This document shows positions 1-12,259 of a stretch of 64,000 bases of DNA, one piece after another. The DNA is from Ciborinia camelliae (taxonomy: Eukaryota; Ascomycota; Leotiomycetes; Helotiales; Sclerotiniaceae). The notes below the pieces were generated by a model. The model did no database searches, was not told where the DNA came from, and saw only the letters and a list, made by a program, of their open reading frames with translations. The stretch lies in NCBI GenBank assembly GCA_025890175.1, contig JANPYM010000012.1, forward strand, positions 1,376,205 through 1,440,204, written 5' to 3'. The translations under genes were made by a program, and so were the position numbers. Every line of letters begins with the position of its first letter. The first letter of the stretch is position 1.

Positions 1-1162
1 AGAATACCTCCCTGAAATACCTCCCCGAAAACCCCAAGAAACATGATCCATACCATCTCCATACCATATCAACAACCCTTTCCCTTTTCATCTACTTATT
101 TATTTATTTATTTATCTATCTACCCATCTACCCTCTACCCCAACAACGCCATCTCATAACACCATCTCCAATATATATCCTTCCCGTTCCTTCTCTATAA
201 TCTCCCCACCAATCAATCCATAGATATTATATATTAGTCTAGTCGGGCTGGGTGAATGATATACTTATATATACTTATATATACTTATTTACCTATATAT
301 ATATATATATAATCTAAACTCAGATTCCTCCGTTCGAATATCAAGGATTTGGTTTCGATTTGGTTAGGTGCCAATGCTAATGTTAATACATATAAATAAA
401 TGCCAACGCCAAGAATAATATACGGGGGTAGGTAGGTTAAAGTGATATCTGTTACCTATATACCTAGGTATCTATCTATCTACCTACCTACACTATATAC
501 ACACACACACACATACCCCCTTCCCCCCCCCAAAAAAGAAAAAAAAAATCAATTTCTTTTAACCAACCCACCAACCAACCAATCTTTCACCAGCCCATCA
601 ACCAATCTTTTACCAATCTTTTAACACCCCAAACCCACCAACCAATCTTTTAACACCCCAAACACCCCAACCCATCCCACCAATCCATCTTTCCCAGACA
701 GACGCGCTGCCTAGAACCAAGTAGGTACCTAAATATGGGATATCTCTAGCAAACGCCTTACTCCCCATTCCATCCTAAGCAAAAAGAAAAAAGAAAAAAA
801 GAAAAAAGCAAAAGAAAAGAAAAAGAGTACAACCCCGTCCCGCAGTACAACCCCCCCCTCCCCTTCCCCCTGAATGATGCGTACATACATACATGCAAAC
901 GGACTGAAAACCGGATTTCCCAGGACCTCGAACACTCCTGCCAACCCAACCCTCAACGTAACCGTCAAGGATCCATCCAAGGATGCAATATTATATCCAT
1001 CCATCTATATCCATCTCCCATCCATGGATTCGCGATTCCAATTTTTTGGAAAGGGGGGGAGGGGTTGTCCTTGGTTCTCGGTACTACTCATACGATTGCG
1101 AATATGAACCCCCCCTCTCCCTTTCCCTCTCCCCTCCCCCAACCCCCCATCAAACCCCCCCA
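1..1162. other. Intergenic low-complexity region
   Basis: No supportable gene. The stretch is made of simple sequence: TTTA runs near 105-118, TATA runs near 291-310, CTAC/TACC tetranucleotides near 470-495, CACA near 500-515, and long C- and A-rich tracts (520-560, 780-870, 1130-1180). Open frames here follow from the repeat composition. It is the 3' flank of the minus-strand gene that ends at 1163. Confidence 0.7.
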
Positions 1163-2515
1163 TCAAACCCCCAAAAGCCCACCCATCGTACGTTGTCCCG
1201 CCTCCTGAAAACTGCGAAACTGTAACAGGACCTCCTTAACATCATTCCACGGCGCCGCCGTATAAAAAGAATCTTCCGACGCGACATCCGAATCCCGATC
1301 ATCCGCATCCGCATCCGCATCTTCATCCAGATCCTCCTCCACATCCACATCATCCGCATCATCCACATCATCCGAATCCGAATCCGAGCCCATCAACTCA
1401 CCCAATTCATTAAATAGCGTGGGGACGGTGGGGTTTCCCGTGGGAGAGCTCTCGATGCCGAGATGAGAGGGAGAAGAGGAAGAAGAAGGAGAAGGAGAAG
1501 GAGAAGAATTTTCTCCATCTTCATCAGGGGGAGATGGAGATATAGGGATTTCACCGATTTCACCGATTTCACCCCAGGAGCTACGCCGGGTATCCACAGG
1601 ATCCACCTCGGAGGAATTCCAAAAGGGTTCAGATTCATCGACTTCCTGATCAACAGCATCAGCAACAACATCAGCATCATTCATCGACCAATCAACGACC
1701 TTCAACCACTGCTCCGACGATTTCCTCCACGAAGGGGGAAATTTCTCCACCTCCTGCATTTGAAAGCCTTTCAAGATCAATTCCGGTGTGGTGATCGCAA
1801 GACGATTCCGGGAGAAGGTGGCGAGGATGGCGCGATTAAGTGCGGGAGGCATGGACATGAGACGCATGCCATGGGAGATGGTATTGGCATCAATTTGCAT
1901 ACCGACGATACGATTGAGGAGTCTAGATTCGACGAGGGCCTTGGCCCAATGCGAAGGGATATTTTCGTAATCGCACGGGGCGACGTATTCCGACGGGACG
2001 TGACGGGATTCATCCTCGAAGACGACCGAGATCTTGATGCGGCGCACCAGCGCACAATTGGATACCCCTATCTGGCTTTGAAAATCGAACAGTTCCCGCG
2101 GCTTGTGGAAGGAGAACGTGTTGCTGGTGTAGAGGACTTGCACCGCTTCGTCGTAGATTTGTCGGTTGATCAGCAGGAATCCCGGCGTCGGCGGTTTGAA
2201 GGGATAGTGTGCGGAATCGGGGAAGGTATCGCAGGAAAGCATGCGGATGTGTCGCACGCCCACGAATGCTTCCCGCGGTGCTTGGAGTGCATAGGAATAT
2301 ATTTGATCTCGAACTTCGCGCGGAAATGATAGGAATGGTAATGGTTTGTCGTAGATACCAGAAGATTGTTTCATGGATTCTAATTCTTCCCATACTTGAT
2401 TATGTTTTCGGGCCGTCGCAAAGAGTAATCGTTCAAGGTATTCGTTTGCTGCTTGTAGGGATTCCACATCATCTCCAAAAACTCTTTCATCCACCAAACC
2501 ATTTAATTCGATCAT
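1163..2515 (-). CDS. F-box/2EXR-like fungal protein with acidic tail (hypothetical)
   Basis: Single-exon protein of 450 residues. I start at the ATG at 2515, because the longer frame to 2743 adds a Thr/Ile/Ser-rich leader that reads like 5' UTR. Residues about 15-50 look like a coiled coil. Residues 58-76 carry the LPFLSFPREVRDQIYSYAL segment typical of fungal F-box-like/2EXR proteins, where an N-terminal 'LP.E.RD.IY' helix is followed by an INRQIYDEAVQVLY-type block (about 115-135), also seen here. The last 130 residues are low complexity: a Ser/Pro run, then Asp/Glu-rich repeats (SDSDSDD, DADADAD), suggesting a disordered acidic tail. In the family this head is linked to protein-protein contacts, possibly ubiquitin-ligase adaptors, but no partner can be named. 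Family assignment is moderate; function is unknown. Confidence 0.75.
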   Translation of the reverse strand: MIELNGLVDERVFGDDVESLQAANEYLERLLFATARKHNQVWEELESMKQSSGIYDKPLPFLSFPREVRDQIYSYALQAPREAFVGVRHIRMLSCDTFPDSAHYPFKPPTPGFLLINRQIYDEAVQVLYTSNTFSFHKPRELFDFQSQIGVSNCALVRRIKISVVFEDESRHVPSEYVAPCDYENIPSHWAKALVESRLLNRIVGMQIDANTISHGMRLMSMPPALNRAILATFSRNRLAITTPELILKGFQMQEVEKFPPSWRKSSEQWLKVVDWSMNDADVVADAVDQEVDESEPFWNSSEVDPVDTRRSSWGEIGEIGEIPISPSPPDEDGENSSPSPSPSSSSSPSHLGIESSPTGNPTVPTLFNELGELMGSDSDSDDVDDADDVDVEEDLDEDADADADDRDSDVASEDSFYTAAPWNDVKEVLLQFRSFQEAGQRTMGGLLGV

Positions 2516-3710
2516 CTTTGATGTCAATGAAATCCCGAAATAAAATATTGATGTTGATGTTGATTTTGATGTTATTGTTATTATTGTTATTGTTATGTCT
2601 TGGTCGTTATTTGGTATGTACAGAATCAGATCCACAGTATGTACAATATGATGGAATCCGAGCTTTGTACACGAATATGAATTGAATAGAATAGAGAGTG
2701 AAGGTAGGTAAAAAGTCAAAAGGTGAAATTGGAACAGTGACAAGTAAGTTCACAGAAGAGAAGATGAGAATATTATTGAGTGAGTGAGTGGTGAGATGAT
2801 GCAAAGATGCAAAGATGTACAGTTGCGGTGCCGTATCAATTATCTGTCTTAGACCTAGGTATGATTAAAAGATTAAAATCCACTGTAAGCGATCTGGTGA
2901 TACCCCTCATTTTATTGGATATTGAATTAAGAATATGTACGGAGGTGCTAGTCTGGTCCTATTCTGGTCCTAGTCATCATCATCATCAAATGTCCTGTGG
3001 TGGATGATATTAATGCGAACAGTTCTGACGTGTTGACCAAACTAATCCTCTCTTGATGAAAAGTTTAAAGTCAAACTTCATTTTCTTAAACCTTCTTGGT
3101 GAAATGGGCACGGGGAATCGGGATGGGGATGTATATTATCAGTGCATATCATCAGTGCATAGGTAGGTATTATTATCAGTGCATATTATACGGTATCATC
3201 ATAGGTACGGATACATACGGAACCTTCACCGACCATGATTGTCTAACATCTAGATGATCTTATTAGGTTGAGGTCTCTAGGGAGAGAGGGAGGTATTATT
3301 AGAGTGGGATGTATCATTTGTGGGATTTTTATGACCATCTTTTTCTTCACGGTCGGTTCATCATGTACAGAGTAGGTAATTAATGCAATGTAAAGCAATG
3401 CAAAACCATACATACGTAGTAGAGTAATAATTGATATTCAATAATACAACTTGGACAGGAATATAATATGTGTATTGGATGTGTACAGAGAATACCACCT
3501 GCACCTATAAGACAGACAGTATCTTGTACCGCCCGTTGCAACTTGCAGATGTATAGCTGAAGTGGTGAACAATCATGCCAAGATCCCTAATAAGCACAGA
3601 TTTGTAGTGCACAACATCAAAGTAATATTAATCGGACACTCTCGTGGAGACTGGGAGTATTCCGTTCGCAGGGATTAATTGATTAGATCGGATGGAAAAT
3701 AATATTTCCT

Positions 3711-3776
3711 TAACCGTTAACCGTCAAACCGTTACCCGTCAAACCGTTAACCGTCAAACCGTCAAACCGTTACCCG
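3711..3776. repeat. Short tandem CCGTTA / CCGTCAAA array
   Basis: Alternating units of about 7-8 bp (CCGTTAA, CCGTCAAA, CCGTTACC) repeat roughly nine times. Nothing suggests coding or a known element; it looks like slippage-born minisatellite. Confidence 0.7.
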
Positions 3777-4397
3777 TCGAACTTTTAAACGCTTATTATC
3801 ATCATTTCAACATTTCCAGCCTACCTCCTCACACAAAACTAAACCAACCAGCATCTCCTATCTACCCCTCCTCACACAGAACTAAACCAACCAACATCTC
3901 CTATCTACCCCTCCTCTCCCATAACATTTCCGCGAGAAAAACCACGACCATCACGACCATCACGACTATCTAATACATTCGCTGATTAATCCTAATTAAA
4001 TCGCAAACCAAGTTCATCTGCGGAATATATACCTACCTACCTACCAACCAACCAACCTACCTACGAAAAACACATACAATCGATACCTACCTACCTACCT
4101 CCCTCCCTTCCTCCCTCTCTCTCTACACCAACAAAAGATTCCTCTCTCTCTACACCAACAAGAGATTCCTCTCCTCTCCCACTCCTCATCATTCCAAATA
4201 AACAAGCCACCAGCCTGCGCTCGAGTAGTTTCCGTAGCCTGAGTAGCTTCCATAAACAGCCAACTCAAAATGGATATCCTCTCATTATACATACATACAT
4301 ACATACGTTCTCCGGATACATACATATTCGAGTCCATCCATAATCCTGGATTATTATATGATAGGTATAGATATACCTAGTAGGTAAGCTTTATCTG

Positions 4398-4466
4398 CTA
4401 GGGGTTATGAGGTTGGGGTTGTGAGGTTGGGGTTGTGAGGTTGGGGTTGTGAGGTTGGGGGGGGAG
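4398..4466. repeat. G-rich 14-bp tandem repeat
   Basis: About four copies of GAGGTTGGGGTTGT in tandem, ending in a run of eight G. The regular GG/GGGG tracts on the plus strand could form a G-quadruplex. Function unknown. Confidence 0.65.
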
Positions 4467-5160
4467 GGGATGAGAGGGGATGAGAGAGGTAGGTATGTAT
4501 AGTGAATGTGATGTTATATACTCATGGATTTACTCAATAGGATGGAATAGGATGGAATAGACATATCAATCACTTACTCACTCAATCTACACAATAGGAT
4601 GGAATAGAATAGCTGGAGACACCAGATGAAAAGAAAAGAAGGACATCTATACCACCTATACTCCATACGACCTATACTCCATACCACCTATACCACCTAT
4701 CCTCCATACAATACAACCCATACAAACCCACACAACAAAAAGAAATCCGACATCGCGCGCCGGGCCATTTCCTCGGGATATCAGGTACCTCCTACCTACC
4801 TATCTACCTATCTACCTATCTACCTATATACCTACCTACTAGGTAAGCTAGTCATCCATCAATCATCCATTATCAATCAATTAATAACACCACATCTACA
4901 TCTCCATCTACATCTCCATCTGCATCTCCATCCAAGTTATATCATTTAGCTAGATACCTAGATACCTAAATACCTAAATAGGATTCTAAAGAAAAAAGCT
5001 TACCTGGAAGTCTCTGGATTGCTGGTTGGTTGATTGGTTGGTTGGTTGGATTTCTAAGAAAAGTGTGAGATCTCTGGGGTGTTTGAGAAGAATGTTTGAG
5101 AAGGGTATATAAGGAAGGGTATGGTATGGTATGATGTATAGTTGGAGAAGGTATAGTGAA

Positions 5161-5530
5161 GTAGGTAAGGTAGGTAAGGTAGGTAAGGTAGGTAAGGTAG
5201 GTAAGGTAGGTAAGGTAGGTAAGGTAGGTAAGGTAGGTAAGGTAGGTAAGGTAGGTAAGGTAGGTAAGGTAGGTAAGGTAGGTAAGGTAGGTAAGGTAGG
5301 TAAGGTAGGTAAGGTGGGTAAGGTGGGTAGGTAGGTAGGTAAGGTAGGGTAAGGTAGGTAAGGTAGGGTAAGGTGGGTAGGTAAGGTAGGTAAGGTAGGG
5401 TAAGGTAGGTAAGGTAGGTAAGGTAGGTAAGGTAGGTAAGGTAGGGTAAGGTAGGTAAGGTAGGGTAAGGTAGGTAAGGTAGGTAAGGTAGGTAAGGTAG
5501 GTAAGGTAGGTAAGGTAGGTAAGGTAGGTA
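5161..5530. repeat. 9-bp satellite GTAGGTAAG, about 40 copies
   Basis: A near-perfect array of GTAGGTAAG about 370 bp long, with interspersed one-base variants (GTAGGG, GTGGGTAAG). The first half (5161-5330) is nearly homogeneous and the second half is interrupted by a TAGGGTAAGG variant, giving a higher-order pattern. Because 9 is a multiple of 3, the first half is open and would encode a Val-Gly-Lys repeat; I do not regard that as a gene. The unit resembles a 5' splice donor (GTAAGGTAG). Confidence 0.95.
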
Positions 5531-6023
5531 GGATTAGTATGGATTAAGATATATGGTTTTTTTGGGGGGGGATGGGGGATAAGAAATGGGATGAAAGGGG
5601 GGAAGGATGGGAGGGAAGGGGAAGAGATGGGGGGATAAAGAATGGGGGAGGAGATGAGATGAGATGGAGGGGGGAAGGAAGGGAGGAAGAGATGAGGATG
5701 AGGATGAGATGAGGAACGCGAAGGAAAGGGGGGATAAAGGATGGGGAAGAGATGAAATCAAGTCTCCGAATTTCCGGGTTGTTTATAGGCTTGTGGATTG
5801 AGTCGATTAAATCGATTATAATTTCACCCCGCAAACACACACACACATATATATATATATATACAAACATACATATATATACCTTCCCAAAAATACGAGT
5901 GACGGAAACAACAACAACAATAAGAAAAGAAAAAATTTGATGACGGATAGTTTGTGATTTCATGTATTAGGTAGTGCGATGCGGTGCGGTGCGGTGCGAT
6001 GCTGTAAAATATATGGTATATAT

Positions 6024-6206
6024 AGAGAGAGAGGTATATAGAGGTATATAGAGGTATATAAAGGTATATAGAGGTATATAGAGGTATATAGAGGTATATA
6101 GAGGTATATAGAGGTATATAGAGGTATATAGAGAGAGAGGTATATAGAGGTATATAGAGGTATATAGAGGTATATAGAGGTATATAGAGGTATATAGAGG
6201 TATATA
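6024..6206. repeat. 10-bp satellite GAGGTATATA, about 18 copies
   Basis: Tandem GAGGTATATA units, with two places where a GAGA insertion makes GAGAGAGAGG. It is preceded by a TATATA tract (5847-5881) and a GCGGT pentamer run near 5980. On the minus strand it yields a repeating LYTSIY peptide in overlapping frames, a by-product of the repeat. Confidence 0.95.
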
Positions 6207-6787
6207 GCAACAACATAAGCAATAATAAAGTAAAAGTAAAAGATCTCAAGAACGAGTCCTCCAGAACGAGTCCTCCAGAACAAGTCTAAGAACAAGTCTA
6301 AGAACAAGTCTAACCAAGAAAGGAAGAAACCAAAAAAGCCCACACACACACACACAAAAGAAACAAAACAAAACAAAACAAAACAACGCCAACAGAATGA
6401 TATCAAGAGCTATCTATGAAGCATATGGGTATAACGCCTTGCTTCCCAAAGTTTGCTTCCCAATGATTGCTTCCCAAAGTTTGCTTCCCAACGCTACCCT
6501 GCCCCTCCCTCTAATGTGAATACCCCCGATATAAAACGCAAAACGCCGATGATATAATAATACCTATGCTTCAACTTTTTTTCGATACCATACCATACCA
6601 TACCATACCATCATACCATACGATACGAAACCATACGAAACGAAACGACCACACCCATCCATAGTTTTCCCATCTATATTGACAATACCTATGCAAGGAA
6701 TGTTCCAAAACCCATCCCATATGTTGACAAGAAGGAAGAAGGAAGCATGAGAGCTACCCCCCCCCGCCCCCCTCCCCAAAGCGCAAT

Positions 6788-8273
6788 TCAAAACGTCTCG
6801 ACGCATAAAAATGCACTTCCACCAATCACGCCCACAATCACAAACATGGTGAAGACCACGGCGCCTATTTTATCCGTCGTGGTGATGGTCGTAACGGTCG
6901 ATCCATCCACATTCAGATGCGAAGAAGATTTAGTCCCAGCTTGCGCATCGCCCTCACTAGTTCCCGTGCCCTTCACCTCACTGACCCAATCCCGCGTCTG
7001 CGAGATCAACAGTCCTTGTATGGCTTCCAATGCCGACATTTGTTCTCCCACGCCCAATTTTCCATCATTTTGTCCCGTGGTCCATTTTAATCCACAGGAA
7101 GTTCCTCGGTTTCCAGCCGTACATGTTTTTGCAGCCGCCGTGGCCGTGGTCGATAGGAGAGGGAGGATGGTGGGGGCTGTGAAAGGGGCAAGCTTCGATG
7201 TGGCAGCTAGCCAGCGTGCAAAGTAACATTTGAATGATTGTTGATCGGTGTTGCACGTACCCGCTTCACACGCTTCGACCATGATTCCATTCTGGAAGAA
7301 ATCCGTCGATGCGTGTAGAAGGCCGGTGACTCGCGTTTTCCATATTTCGCTGCCGTTGGTCTAGATGCATGCGTTAGTATGTGGAAGGGTGGATATGACG
7401 GAATTCGGATAAAACCTACATGGTTGTACATGGCTGCACTGCCAAGCAGATATATCCCACTGTTGTAACTCCAGCGATTACGATCTTTACTTGTACAATT
7501 GTCGGAATTCTGAGTTCCATCATATACCTCGTAATTTGCGGAAACAAGTCCTACTCCTTCAACCCAATTCCATACCTTTTCCGCCCAGTCCGCATAAAGG
7601 GTATCTCCGGTGTACAAAGCGAGTCTTGCTGCTAAATTAAAGATGCAACCGTTCGAAATACTGTTTTTATAATTGTATCCATTGTTGAAGGTAAATATTT
7701 GCCATCGGAATCCCCCATTGCATGTCGAATTATCCCATCGTTTAATTTGAGTATTAAAAACTCCTTGCGCAAGTGCTAACCATCCTGGACTTGGACTCGG
7801 GGGGTCTTGAAATTTGGTTTCCGCTGCTGTCATGGCTGCCAGTCCCCAAAACCCTTGATCATCATTTCCTTCTGTTTTTGTTTGGTTGAGAGGCATATAA
7901 TCACCGTCGTCTCCAGCTTGATGTAGTAGCGCTTGTTGCACATTTTGGTTGTAGGTTGTATCGTTTGTGTAGTACCAATAATTCACCATGGTTCCAAACC
8001 TATGTAGGAAGGAATCAGCATCAACTCATCGAGAGAATAGGGGAAACCTCACATGGCTCCCGCCTCCCACCAATAATACGGTGATGGTAAATTTCCTGGC
8101 ACATCTCCTGTATTGTTTCCTGTGTAGTATGACATGAGATCATATGCTATGGTACCTGCCGCCGATTTGATCGATTCTGGTGAAGTGATATCAAGTGTGA
8201 GGGCACCCTCCACGCCTTGTCCGGCAAGGACATAGAGGCTTGCCGCATAAAGCAAAAAAGAGTCGAGCTTCAT
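6788..8273 (-). CDS. GH76 endo-1,6-alpha-mannanase-like wall protein (Dfg5/Dcw1 type)
   Basis: Three exons: 8273-8053, 7999-7420 and 7360-6788, joined by 53- and 59-bp GT-AG introns, give 457 residues. An N-terminal signal peptide (about 1-24) is followed by the GH76 fold. Recognisable landmarks are [17 protein letters not shown] (67-82, spanning intron 1) and the catalytic pair in [13 protein letters not shown], with Asp120-Asp121 as the usual nucleophile/acid pair. The last 20 or so residues are hydrophobic ([17 protein letters not shown]) after a Ser/Thr-rich stretch, which fits GPI attachment. In this family the enzymes act outside the cell on alpha-1,6-mannan, and Dfg5/Dcw1 homologues are thought to link GPI mannoproteins to the wall glucan. 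Length is normal and no damage is visible, so it is probably functional. Confidence 0.93.
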
Positions 8274-11200
8274 GATAGAGAAATAGAAGAATGATAGGAA
8301 ATGTACATGAAATGATGGATATGGTAGAGTTTTTTAACACGTATGAAATCTATAACCAAAGAGTGACTGATTTCTTTGAAAGATCCAAGGCTGAGTTGGT
8401 TGAGCAAAAGAGTGAATGGGAATACCGGTATGGGCAATCCTTGAATGTGTGGAAGAAGACTTACAGAAATCACATGGACATGGAAAATAAGGATGAGATG
8501 TTTCCGGGCATTCACCATGATATCTTTGGGTATAGTTAGATGCCAAGCTCAGGGACAACACACTGAGTTGCTGAGTCTAGCATAGCCATGATTTGCACTA
8601 GCAACAAGTCCATATCCAGATATTCCAGATACACTTTGGAGACGTTTTCATTTCTAAATGGTACCGCTGCCAAGTCATCAGGAGATGCCCAGATCTTGGG
8701 AGGGAAGTTGTTTTACGAATTTGGTGGATCGCCAAGTGCACGGAATTATACCTTGAGACATAACCGAAACTCTAGACTGATGCTGATGGGAATACAGTAT
8801 TGGCAATCTTGATAATGAATATTCAATGGTAGGCAGTGAGATCAATCAATATTGGATAGTTCTATTCAGCTGTCGTAGTTCTCTGTACGTAGGTGTGTTA
8901 TGTTATGTTGGAGTTGTTGTTGACACTGGCAAGAGATGATTTATGATATTTCCTTCCATATACAACAAGGTTGAAATTACGATAAAAATAAAGAAGAGGA
9001 AAAGAGATATTCCGAGATTCCCAGATTCCGGGTGTGGAGATGGTTGAGTTTGTTCTGGAGATGAAGGGGGTCGAGCAACATCGAGGGGTTATGCATGGTA
9101 GCATGGTAGTTTGATGGAAAGTGGATCATTGGGGAATGGAGATGAACAAAATCCAATCCAGCATAAAATTTCAAACCACTTGGCAATGTTAAACGATCCA
9201 ATGATAATCGATAAGATGATATATCACGTGTATTCCAATCTCGCATAAGTCATCCCGATTTTTTTTATTCTTCACCTGGACATGGATGATTATCTCTATC
9301 TAGACTGGATTCTATCTAGATAGAGTCTTCATTCGGAAATTGATCAATGCTCGTAGTCATCCGTATTATTATTTATTACCTATTATTACCTACAATAAAT
9401 AATATTTTTCATTTTGTCCAGCATGCTGCATGAATGACGCATAAGGCATGGCTGAAACAATGGATTCATATAAGCGCGATAAGGTTACACGCTGCTGAGT
9501 TTCTTCATCAATATAAATACCTAATAAGTAAGCTTGCCGCCCAAGGTCTCTCTCAAGGTTATCAAAAATTATAAGATAAGATCTTTGACCCAACACTCAA
9601 CAGACTAACAGTTTCGAAAATATTTGAAGGCATAAACCCAAACATGTTTGACATGCGAACTTCCGACTCCCGATCCTCTACATTATCACGATACCTATGG
9701 ACCCATTCTTTTTGCTGAATATCAGGAATACCACCTACCGTAGGTATCCATTATTGCCACCAAGAACGTTTGATGCTAGTAGGTAGTGCATGCACGACGA
9801 ATGTTCAGTTCATCCTTCTAAGGCTGAAGCCTGAAGGCTGATCAAAAATCCGTGCGAATCTGTTCGAGAGGTATAATCAATCTACTTTGGCGGGGTATCT
9901 CCGTTTTCATAAGTCCAGCGTAGGCAAGTAAAATGACCCCGATGACTTTCTTTTGTAATTGTTGCCACCAACATTTATTTCCATTCAAAAGTACTTCCAA
10001 TCCTTTTTCGTGACTCTCTTGAACCTTCACAACTTCATGCCTTTAAAAGTACTCTCAGTCCCAAAATAACTGCTCTTATTGGCGACAACCCCTCTAGCTG
10101 TTTGGAAATCCCATGTAAATTTTCTCTGGGCCAATACAAATATCGAACCTAATCTAGGTAATCCAAATTGAGGTCTAACCTTATTCAAATACGTGTCGTC
10201 TTAACCTCAAGCAAACTCTCTCATTCATATAAATATAGCGTGCCCATCATTCACGAAAGGAAAAAGAATTCCTTCGGTATGTAGTCCATTAACTTATAAC
10301 CCATTTCATATCCCTGCTGGCGAGAGACGTCATCACCGCTCCGAATCCATTCTCTGGAATATTGGGTTCGCATAGTTAAACAGGCAAGAAGAGAGCGCTG
10401 ATGGACATATCCTCGCCTATCGTCTTGACCTAGGAAGACAGGGTCAAACGACTAGAGCCTGGGGTTGGAAAGGACGTATGGACGGTATAGACTTTCGTTT
10501 CTTTTAAAGCTTGTAGAGCGAGGATGACACTCAGCTTCTTATATATCTGCCACCTCACGCGAACAGACCGAGAATTGCGTCTAGTATTCATGTCGTTCGA
10601 CTCTCACCCACCGGTATTGTAGCTGACCAGCGAGCTCCCCGCTGAATATTCAATTCAAAGCCCCGCCTATAAAAAGCCCTGCCCTAATATATGACAATTC
10701 CACAGACTTCATGATCGTGACAGAGCGATGCATCATGCAAGGTCAATTTGCTGGAATGCGGGGCTTCGCGGATGGGTGCAAAAACGGTCATTGGGATTAT
10801 ACAGCGTAGGTTGAAGCCGAAGGTTAAGATTGGGGATTGCACAAACTCCCTAGCTCGAGCGTTAGCACATGGCTTAATAATATAAATATGCCGAATGTAC
10901 TTGCGTATAGCTACCTATGTAGATCTTGAGAATATCTATTTTGGGAGCATGGACGTGGGCTTTATTTAAAGAACCTGCAGATCAAATGTGGTAGCGAAGA
11001 CTTGAAGTCTTCTGGATAGTGCAGATGCTGGTCTGCTTTGAGTGAAAGAGGGCCCGTATCATTAACCAAGTCGCTCAGATGTGCGCGCTTGTTAAATTGG
11101 CTTACCCGGGTACCTACTCATTCATTCTTGTATATTTCGTCGTCTTGCAGTTTGGTTTCTTATAACGGATGTAGAAACTTGGTGTGATAGCATGATCTGG

Positions 11201-12259
11201 GCGTGTACCAACATATCTTGAGTGTGTAGAGTTTGGAGTTTGGAAAGATGTACAGAAGATTTACGCAAGGAGACAGTCGTACCAACCTAATAGTAACCTA
11301 ATGCTTTGATTTGATACCTCCAGTGAGCGCCTCATGATTCAAACGTAAAATTGAAAGTATAATACTGTTGTTGTCTGGATGCGTACATGGATATCTTAAG
11401 AAGGCATACGCAAAAATGGTTCGCTGAGAACGATCACCGTAGGAGAATATGATATAATATTGAGGTATTTGGTGGTATCTATAGGTACGCATGAATGTCT
11501 CCAGCTAGATAGGTAATATAATAATGGTATTAATATTAAATACTTAAATGCATTTGGTATCGTCTTATCAATTATAAGATTTTAAGCTTGTTTTAATTCA
11601 CCTTTCGTTTAATAAACTTGTTGATATCATCGTCGCTAAAAAAATATTTCCATCTCCATCTCCATCCCAGGCACGCTTGTTGATCTGTAGCATAGGTTTT
11701 TAGAGCTTCGAGCCAAATACACTGCATACTATAGTACATTTGTTCTCCATCGCCCATGGTGATTCCAACTCTTCCTAAGCAACCACAACGGATCAACGAA
11801 CGGTCCCAACTCCAACCACAACGGCAAAAGGTTCTGAATCCATTATACTAATAAGGTTGGCTTACACCACTCGGTTTTGAGGTCGCGTTGGATCGTTGAA
11901 GCGACCTTCGATTGTCCTGTAAGTATTATCCTTCGACCCTCTGATTGAATCTTGAACGTGCGACTCTACCTCACATCAAAGGTGTTGAATCAAATATTAT
12001 CTTCAACTTACTCAATGAGTCGGAAATATTTGTGTTCGGTCATCAAATTTGAAGTGCGACGCTACAAGCACTCAAACTCCACCAGCGTATTCCCTTTCAA
12101 GCACATTTACCGCTCTGCTCATCTGCTGCCATATACAACACTAGAGTCTTTTATGAAATTTTGTCTTGCGCGTACAGTATAGTTGTGCAAGCAAATGGTT
12201 TCTTCTCACGCATTTTGTTTGTGGGTTATATGCTAACCTGCTTGTTTATATTTAGTAAG
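8274..12259. other. Intergenic region without supported genes
   Basis: Nearly 4 kb. Frames of 60-90 codons occur on both strands (for example around 8300-8540, 9390-9600 and 11593-11796) but overlap each other, lack introns or domains and often begin at non-ATG codons. The DNA is AT-rich with scattered TACCTA motifs. It contains the promoter side of the GH76 gene (8274-8600). I saw no tRNA or transposon signature. Confidence 0.5.

Larger units (their letters stand above)
2516..6787. other. Gene-poor, repeat-rich intergenic region
   Basis: About 4.3 kb without a credible gene. It holds the CCGTTA/CCGTCAA array (3711-3776), a G-rich 14-bp repeat (4398-4466), two copies of a CTCTCTCTACACCAACAA unit near 4120-4170, the 9-bp satellite at 5161-5530, purine-rich tracts (5560-5740), the 10-bp satellite at 6024-6206 and ATACC pentamers (6590-6615). 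ORFs here consist of repeat peptides such as GKV or LYTSIY and are not annotated. Confidence 0.7.

Noticed and set aside
1463..2329. 288-codon plus-strand ORF overlapping the F-box-like gene
   Set aside because: Opposite-strand shadow; Arg-rich start comes from the acidic/Ser codons of the real gene.
5131..5334. 67-residue GKV-repeat ORF
   Set aside because: Open only because a 9-bp satellite cannot create a stop.
5161..5530. CRISPR-like regular repeats
   Set aside because: No unique spacers; a simple tandem satellite in a eukaryotic genome.
5824..6406. Hydrophobic LYTSIY repeat ORFs on the minus strand
   Set aside because: Produced by the 10-bp satellite in two overlapping frames.
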